Source of the DNA: an uncultured Atopobium sp. | GTDB lineage: Bacteria > Actinomycetota > Coriobacteriia > Coriobacteriales > Atopobiaceae | Assembly: GCA_946999785.1 (NCBI GenBank) | Contig: CAMQEO010000042.1 | Span: 1-10,108, forward strand | DNA: 10,108 bases | Direction: 5' to 3' | Part shown: positions 5,469-10,108 of the stretch, piece after piece | How positions within the stretch are numbered: position 1 is the first letter of the stretch | How the letters are laid out: each line of letters opens with the position of its first letter | The notes under the pieces: generated by a model | What the model was told of the DNA's origin: nothing | The model's database searches: none | What the model saw: the letters and a program-made list of their open reading frames with translations, nothing else | Translations under genes and position numbers: made by a program

Positions 5469-7964
5469 TTAGCCGCGAGTTACGATATACGCATGGTGTA
5501 CATTTTGCGTACGCGCAAAATCAAAAGGAATTGTATCTGCGGTTATATTGTGTATAACAACGCCTGCTTTGGTAAGGGCTTCTTTGTTGAGAGTAAAGTG
5601 CTTAAGATTGCAGCAAAACAGGGCTTTTCCATCTTGTGTTAAGAGACGAGAAAGTGTAATAATTAACTCAACATGATCGCGCGCAACATCCCATGTTTTT
5701 CCATGCATTTTATTTGAATTTGAAAACGTTGGAACGTCACATAAAATAAGATCCCACCTGTTTTTGCTATGACGCATGTCTTGTATCCACGTAAGCACAT
5801 CCGCACGAATGTATTCATGTTGATTGCCTTTAAATCCGTTTCGTTCCATGTTGCGTTGCGCCCATTGAAGTGTTGGCGCGCTCATGTCAACTGTTGTGGT
5901 AAACTTTGCGCCTCCATCGGCAGCATAGCAGGTAGATGTTGCAGTATAGGCAAACAGATTCAAAAAGCGTTTGGAACCTTTCATTGCTTTTGCCATTTCG
6001 CGTATGCGGTTTCTAACTTCTCTAAAGTCAAGAAAAATTCCGCAGTCATGGCGTGCGGTAAAATTAACTTCAAAAATCAGGCCGCCTTCTTCGATAAGAT
6101 GAGATCCTTCGGGCATGCCTGATTTGCGCAAAGGTGATGTGCTTGCATTGCGTACAGCCGATGTGTTTGCATTACGCAAAGCCGCCGTGCTCGTATCGCG
6201 CGTATGCGCGGTTTTACGAATATTGCTTGTCTGTGGCATATGATATTGCGATCCACCTTTTGCCTGCATTCTGGTGTGAACGAATACATCTTCGGGTTTG
6301 GTTTGGAGTATCAGCGATGCAATATGCAACGTATCATAGAGTCTGAGCTTGGCTTTTATCGGATCGATAACTTTTGGTGCTTTATATTCAGAAATATTAA
6401 GCCAACGCTGCGCCGATCCATCTTGCGTTGCGGTCTTTGTGGTGCGCGGTTGATACGCATTAAACACATCTATTGAACAGGCAAAATCGGGGAGATCTGC
6501 ATCGTAGACGCGGTAGCAGCTAACATCTTCGCGTTTTGCCCAAGGTCCTCGCTGCTTGAGCGTTTTCTTAAGTCGCGCAGCAAATTGAGCTGCACCTTTA
6601 TCAAATATCGTAATGTCTTGTATACGTCCTTGTGACCAAGCACCGCCAAGTTCGCAAGAAAACAATTCACGCGCGGCAGGACGCAGATTACCAAACAGCA
6701 CGGTTTGCGTACCCAGGCGCGTGGTGCACGTTTGAGCAAGTAAAGCATCGCCAGCTTCGTGTGCTAACTCTTCGGGAATGCTTACCGTTAAACTGCGTTT
6801 AAGCGTCTCAGAAGAATTTTTAGACGGCTCATCTTCCTTACAGGTTGCCTGCGCTGCTCGAATAAGTTTACTCACTCTATCTGCACATACTGCAGTTGAG
6901 CTTACATCTGTTTGGCTTGCGTTGAATATAAACGCGGTTGCAGATGCGTTGCTTGCAACGTGAGGCGCGTTTGAGTTATTTGCAATGCTTTGACCTTGTG
7001 AAAACTTGGTATAGCGTTGGATGAATTCGTTAAAATCAACAGTTTCAAAATGTACGCGTGAAGCTGGTATATGCGCACGTGAAAGCATATAACGTATTGT
7101 TTGTATACTTTTTCGTTGCGCCGTTATATCATCGTATAAAACCAAAGTGCAGGTATGATTTTGATAGCGTTGCTCATCGTTTTTTGATTGGTCGATAACG
7201 TTTTCCCATATATCGGGCTGGTGGCCTTTCCACTTTAAAAATCCCCAATGTATACGATTACGGCCACATGCAAGGTGAAGTGCTTGTTCTACAGCTTCGA
7301 TGCACAGCGTTCCACTTTGAGGATATGCACATACCAGTGTTGCATGTTCATGTCGAACACAACTGTACCAGCTGCTTTGACTTAACAGAGCAGCTGCATA
7401 ATCAGGACGCAAAAATGCAAGATGGTGTTGCGTGTTCTTTTGAGCTTCCCAGCCGCGCTTAAAAAGCGGCTCGCCACTTAAATCAATGCCAAGTGTTGCA
7501 CGGTTTTTTGCAATACGTAGCGAAATCATTACATCGGGGTGATGTGTGTCAATAGATGGACGCCATCCTTGCGTTTTTATGCACGCATCGCATAGAGCGT
7601 CTTTTACCTTTTGCGCACTAAATATAGAATTGTTCAGGTTTTCATTGGTGCCATGAGCATCAATTGCACAGGTTGTACCACGATCTATATGCTCCCACCA
7701 GGGAATTTCTGCTGCTTGTTGGTAGAGTGTTTGCGCATCTGTTGCATCGATATGTTTGATAACATACACAATGCGTGACGCTAAGCGCGTATAAAGACAT
7801 ATGGTATATGCATCTTTAAGTGTCGAAAAAAACTGTACACGTCCTTGCAGCGGGCGTGTTTTTACCGGAGCAATGCTTCGCAACTCGCGACTTAACAGTT
7901 GTTCAAATCCTAAAGGACAGCTTGCAAAAAACTCTATTTGATCTGCAACTGACAGGTTACTCAT
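5469..7964 (-). CDS. rlmKL: RlmKL-type 23S rRNA guanine methyltransferase, RlmL half apparently degenerate
   Basis: An 831-residue protein (E. coli RlmKL is about 700) related to the fused enzyme that makes m2G2445 (RlmL) and m7G2069 (RlmK) in 23S rRNA. Domains in order: ferredoxin-like/THUMP RNA-binding region (about 1-165), RlmL methyltransferase region (about 166-430), RlmK N-terminal region with AARLKKTLKQRGPWAKRE and CYRVYDADLPDF (about 460-495), and RlmK Rossmann domain (about 630-831) with FLNLFAYTATST, TTTVDMS and CDVPTFSNS. Odd points: RlmL motif I, usually LVDPMCGSGT, reads LVCAYPQSGT (210-219). The RlmL NPPYGE motif is absent, and where it should lie there is a low-complexity stretch (about 320-395). 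The RlmK DPPTFSNS motif reads DVPTFSNS (743-750). A second insert (about 575-615) holds 8-residue repeats. The ATG at 7964 follows an in-frame TAA; AAAAGGAG lies 11 bases upstream, a long spacing. Family identity is firm; dual activity is doubtful. Confidence 0.88.
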   Translation of the reverse strand: MSNLSVADQIEFFASCPLGFEQLLSRELRSIAPVKTRPLQGRVQFFSTLKDAYTICLYTRLASRIVYVIKHIDATDAQTLYQQAAEIPWWEHIDRGTTCAIDAHGTNENLNNSIFSAQKVKDALCDACIKTQGWRPSIDTHHPDVMISLRIAKNRATLGIDLSGEPLFKRGWEAQKNTQHHLAFLRPDYAAALLSQSSWYSCVRHEHATLVCAYPQSGTLCIEAVEQALHLACGRNRIHWGFLKWKGHQPDIWENVIDQSKNDEQRYQNHTCTLVLYDDITAQRKSIQTIRYMLSRAHIPASRVHFETVDFNEFIQRYTKFSQGQSIANNSNAPHVASNASATAFIFNASQTDVSSTAVCADRVSKLIRAAQATCKEDEPSKNSSETLKRSLTVSIPEELAHEAGDALLAQTCTTRLGTQTVLFGNLRPAARELFSCELGGAWSQGRIQDITIFDKGAAQFAARLKKTLKQRGPWAKREDVSCYRVYDADLPDFACSIDVFNAYQPRTTKTATQDGSAQRWLNISEYKAPKVIDPIKAKLRLYDTLHIASLILQTKPEDVFVHTRMQAKGGSQYHMPQTSNIRKTAHTRDTSTAALRNANTSAVRNASTSPLRKSGMPEGSHLIEEGGLIFEVNFTARHDCGIFLDFREVRNRIREMAKAMKGSKRFLNLFAYTATSTCYAADGGAKFTTTVDMSAPTLQWAQRNMERNGFKGNQHEYIRADVLTWIQDMRHSKNRWDLILCDVPTFSNSNKMHGKTWDVARDHVELIITLSRLLTQDGKALFCCNLKHFTLNKEALTKAGVVIHNITADTIPFDFARTQNVHHAYIVTRG
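6124..6195 (-). repeat. Three degenerate 24-bp repeats inside rlmKL
   Basis: Units at 6124-6147, 6148-6171 and 6172-6195 share a 24-bp period and, on the minus strand, encode an 8-residue repeat of the type (L/V)RNA(N/S)TS(A/P). They form a basic, Ser/Thr/Asn-rich linker just before the RlmK catalytic domain, where E. coli RlmKL has a short loop. The units differ at several bases, so the expansion is older than the perfect repeat in the S gene. Confidence 0.7.
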
Positions 7965-8251
7965 GTGTTAGATTGCTCCTTTTAATGGTTGTGCTATGGT
8001 ACTTAGATAACGTAAGAGGACACTGATTCCTAATGTTTTTGCTTTGTAATATATAACGCTTCTATCTAGCATAGAGGATATTTGCACGCGCGCACGTCAT
8101 AACATGTTGTAATACGCTTTATACATCCTAAAAATATAACGCTGCCAAGCTTGTACAAGACGCCGTGTATGTTTGCATGCTTAAAAATTAAGCAATAGAT
8201 GATGGTTCGTAGCTATCTGCGTAGTACACACATAAAGCTTATTCGTTGTAG

Positions 8252-8263
8252 TACATGCATGTA
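8252..8263. repeat. 12-bp perfect palindrome with CATGCATG core
   Basis: TACATGCATGTA is fully self-complementary and lies about 57 bases upstream of the -35 of the mutase promoter. A second palindrome with the same 8-base core, CTCATGCATGAG, lies at 1928-1939 just after the peptidase stop. It may be an operator, or chance. Confidence 0.4.
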
Positions 8264-8319
8264 TACCCAGTTCAAACGGTCTATAACCTTCACGTAATAT
8301 GAAAGCGTTTGTTTTCGTC

Positions 8320-8348
8320 TTTACATCTGTCGTAATGTTACCTATGAT
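8320..8348 (+). promoter_or_regulatory. Sigma-A-type promoter of the phospho-sugar mutase gene
   Basis: TTTACA (8320-8325, five of six matches to TTGACA) and TATGAT (8343-8348, five of six to TATAAT) are separated by an ideal 17 bases. Transcription would start near 8355, leaving a leader of about 42 bases before the ATG at 8397 with AAGGAG at 8385-8390. This is the clearest promoter in the window. Confidence 0.75.
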
Positions 8349-8396
8349 GGTTTTGTGTGTAATTTTTTTCTTTCAACTAAAACCAAGGAGATTTTG

Positions 8397-10108
8397 ATGG
8401 ATTCACAAACTCAAGAGCGCATTGAGCTGTGGCGTAAACATGTAGAAGACGAAGATTTACGTCAAGAGCTACAAAGCCTTTTAGATGCAGATTCCCAAGA
8501 AAAGCTCAACGATGCGTTTTATCGTTGTCTTGAATTTGGTACTGCTGGTTTGCGCGGAACGCTTGGTGTTGGTACCAATCGTATGAATGTTTATGTAGTG
8601 GCTCAGGCAACACAGGGAGTTGCAGATTATCTCAATGCTCATTTTGATAATCCCAGCGTGGCAATTGGTCGCGATTCTCGTTTAAAGGGCGAGGATTTCC
8701 AAAATATTGCAGCTCGTGTTTTGGCAGCTAACGGTATTCATGTGTATGTGTATTCACGCATAGAGCCGGTACCTGCGCTTTCGTTTGCTGTTCGTCATCT
8801 TCACACATCGGCTGGTATTGTTATTACTGCTTCTCATAATCCGGCAATTTATAACGGATATAAAGTGTATAACGATAACGGCGGCCAAATTGCCAATGAG
8901 TGCGCTGCCGAGATTTCGGCATCTATTGCAAAAACTCCCGTTTTTGGCGGAGCAAAACTCATCAGCTTTGACGAAGGCCTTGAGCGTGGACTTATTGAGT
9001 GGACGCCTGAAGAAGTGCTTGATTCGTTTATCGAAAATGTTATGAAAACTTCTGTTGAGGGCTTTAAGGCTTCTGATGGTTATAAAGTGGTGTATACGCC
9101 GCTTAACGGTACTGGTAGAGAATGTGTTACTCGTATCTTAAAGAAGCTTGGCGTAGAAGATGTAACCATTGTTCCCGAGCAGGAATTTCCAGATGGTAAT
9201 TTCCCAACTTGCACCTATCCTAACCCCGAATTTAGAAAGACTTGGAATTTAGGTTTACAATTAGCCGATAAAGTTAAGCCAAATCTGTTGGTTGCAACCG
9301 ACCCCGATGCCGATCGTATGGGTACCGCTATTCCTCACAATGGCGATTACGTGCTGCTTTCTGGTAACGAAATGGGCGTTTTGCTTATGGATTGGCGTGC
9401 TCGCATGGCGCGCGAGCAGGGCGAAGATGTTGCTTCTAAAGTATGTGTGTCGTCTATCGTTTCTTCTGATATGAGTTGCGCGCTTGCAGAAAAATGGGGC
9501 TTTGAGCTCAGACGCGTGTTAACCGGTTTTAAATATATTGGTGAGCAGGTAGATCAGTTAACCGATAAAGGCGAACAAGATCGTTTCTTGTTTGGTTTTG
9601 AGGAGTCATACGGCTATCTTGCAGGAACTCATGCGCGCGATAAAGACGCTATTACTGCCACGATGCTCTGTGTTGAAATGGCAAGCTATTATGCTGAGCT
9701 GGGCTTAGACTTATACGAAGCTATGGATAAGCTTTATCAACGCTATGGTTATTACCTTAACAAAACGGTGAGTGCGGCATTTATGGGCGAAGCTGGAGCT
9801 CAAAAGATCGTTGCTATTATGAATAAGCTCCGTACGGCAGCTCCTTGTGAGTTTGGCGGTTTACGCGTAGAGTCTATGGTAGATTACCTTACCGATTGTG
9901 AAATGCAGCGTATTTCTGGGTTGCAGAAAGAGTCAAGTCAGCTGTTGCCACACGCAAACGTTCTTGAATTTAACTTAGAAGGCAAAAATAAGCTTATTAT
10001 TCGTCCTTCTGGTACCGAGCCAAAGATCAAAGCATACATCTTTACCTATGGTTCTACGCGCGAGGATGCGCTACGCCTGCAAGACGAGCTGTCTTCTACG
10101 ATTGACGA
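8397..10108 (+). CDS. Phospho-sugar mutase (phosphoglucomutase/phosphomannomutase family), C-terminal codons cut by window edge
   Basis: An open frame of 570 codons with no stop before the right edge. It encodes an alpha-D-phosphohexomutase, which interconverts hexose 1- and 6-phosphates through a phosphoserine intermediate. All four site signatures are present: FGTAGLRG (about 47-54), TASHNP with the phosphorylated Ser146, the metal loop DPDADR (302-307), the sugar-binding loop FEESYG (401-406), and the phosphate-binding loop RPSGTEPK (536-543). Length and order match the PgcA-type phosphoglucomutases of about 575-580 residues, so only a few residues should be missing. The likely role is linking glucose-6-phosphate to glucose-1-phosphate for glycogen, cell-wall or surface polysaccharide precursors; substrate preference for glucose or mannose cannot be read here. 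The start is supported by AAGGAG 6 bases upstream of the ATG and a good promoter. The gene diverges from rlmKL. Confidence 0.93.
   Translation, partial: MDSQTQERIELWRKHVEDEDLRQELQSLLDADSQEKLNDAFYRCLEFGTAGLRGTLGVGTNRMNVYVVAQATQGVADYLNAHFDNPSVAIGRDSRLKGEDFQNIAARVLAANGIHVYVYSRIEPVPALSFAVRHLHTSAGIVITASHNPAIYNGYKVYNDNGGQIANECAAEISASIAKTPVFGGAKLISFDEGLERGLIEWTPEEVLDSFIENVMKTSVEGFKASDGYKVVYTPLNGTGRECVTRILKKLGVEDVTIVPEQEFPDGNFPTCTYPNPEFRKTWNLGLQLADKVKPNLLVATDPDADRMGTAIPHNGDYVLLSGNEMGVLLMDWRARMAREQGEDVASKVCVSSIVSSDMSCALAEKWGFELRRVLTGFKYIGEQVDQLTDKGEQDRFLFGFEESYGYLAGTHARDKDAITATMLCVEMASYYAELGLDLYEAMDKLYQRYGYYLNKTVSAAFMGEAGAQKIVAIMNKLRTAAPCEFGGLRVESMVDYLTDCEMQRISGLQKESSQLLPHANVLEFNLEGKNKLIIRPSGTEPKIKAYIFTYGSTREDALRLQDELSSTID

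Larger units (their letters stand above)
7965..8396. other. 432-bp divergent intergenic region between rlmKL and the phospho-sugar mutase gene
   Basis: I see no convincing protein gene, tRNA or known riboswitch fold. It holds the rlmKL ribosome site (7976-7983, minus strand) and a weak minus-strand promoter candidate (TTGGCA at 8148-8143 with TATAAA at 8123-8118, 19-base gap). It also holds a 10-bp palindrome CTTGTACAAG (8150-8159), a 7-bp hairpin TGCTTAA-AAA-TTAAGCA (8178-8194), a 12-bp palindrome TACATGCATGTA (8252-8263), and the strong promoter for the mutase gene near its right end. Base composition is AT-rich with short alternating purine/pyrimidine patches (GCACGCGCGCAC near 8083-8094). 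Confidence 0.6.

Noticed and set aside
5298..5642. Plus-strand 114-codon open frame after the S gene
   Set aside because: It overlaps the S-gene end and terminator and then runs antisense to the rlmKL 3' end; no ribosome site or domain is visible.
6134..6476. Plus-strand open frames opposite rlmKL
   Set aside because: They are shadows of rlmKL, made open by its repeat and codon bias, with Cys/Leu-rich nonsense-like translations.
7965..8396. tRNA, riboswitch or small RNA in the intergenic region
   Set aside because: GGTTCG near 8203 resembles a T-loop but no cloverleaf can be built around it, and no known riboswitch core is recognisable.
8785..9474. Short plus-strand open frames inside the mutase region
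   Set aside because: The long frame from 8397 to the right edge carries all phosphohexomutase motifs in order; the short frames are out of phase with it.

Overview
The window looks like chromosomal DNA of a moderately AT-rich actinobacterium of the Coriobacteriia. An Atopobiaceae member (Atopobium, Lancefieldella or Fannyhessea type) fits best. This is inferred from the gene families, the strong AAGGAG-type ribosome sites and the codon use; it is not proven by any marker gene.

Layout from left to right. Positions 1-221, minus strand: the N-terminal end of a KUP-family potassium transporter that runs off the left edge. A short divergent promoter region separates it from a plus-strand S10-family serine carboxypeptidase without a signal peptide (347-1912), which ends at a hairpin terminator (1981-2019). 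Next comes a two-gene restriction-modification operon (2132-5310). Its first gene fuses an N-terminal PD-(D/E)xK nuclease to an N6-adenine methyltransferase, and its second gene, overlapping by one base, is a two-TRD specificity subunit. This is the architecture of BcgI-like (Type IIB) systems: one RM polypeptide plus one S polypeptide, with no separate HsdR. The operon converges on rlmKL (minus strand, 7964-5469), with a 158-bp space holding two inverted repeats. A 432-bp divergent intergenic region with a good sigma-A-type promoter then leads into a phospho-sugar mutase (8397 to the right edge, only its last few codons missing).

The housekeeping genes (kup, peptidase, rlmKL, mutase) have no evident functional link and look like ordinary backbone. 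The restriction-modification operon is the accessory element. It shows three things worth attention: a sharp change of codon use inside the RM gene near 3.69 kb, a perfect 24-bp tandem repeat in the linker between the two DNA-recognition domains of the S subunit, and a perfect 16-bp inverted repeat starting in its stop codon. Separately, the RlmL half of RlmKL has lost the signature residues of its S-adenosylmethionine and target-base pockets and carries low-complexity inserts, so this 'bifunctional' enzyme may have only one working half. I did not find a wholly new system; the strongest leads are the S-subunit repeat, the mosaic RM gene and the degenerate RlmL domain.
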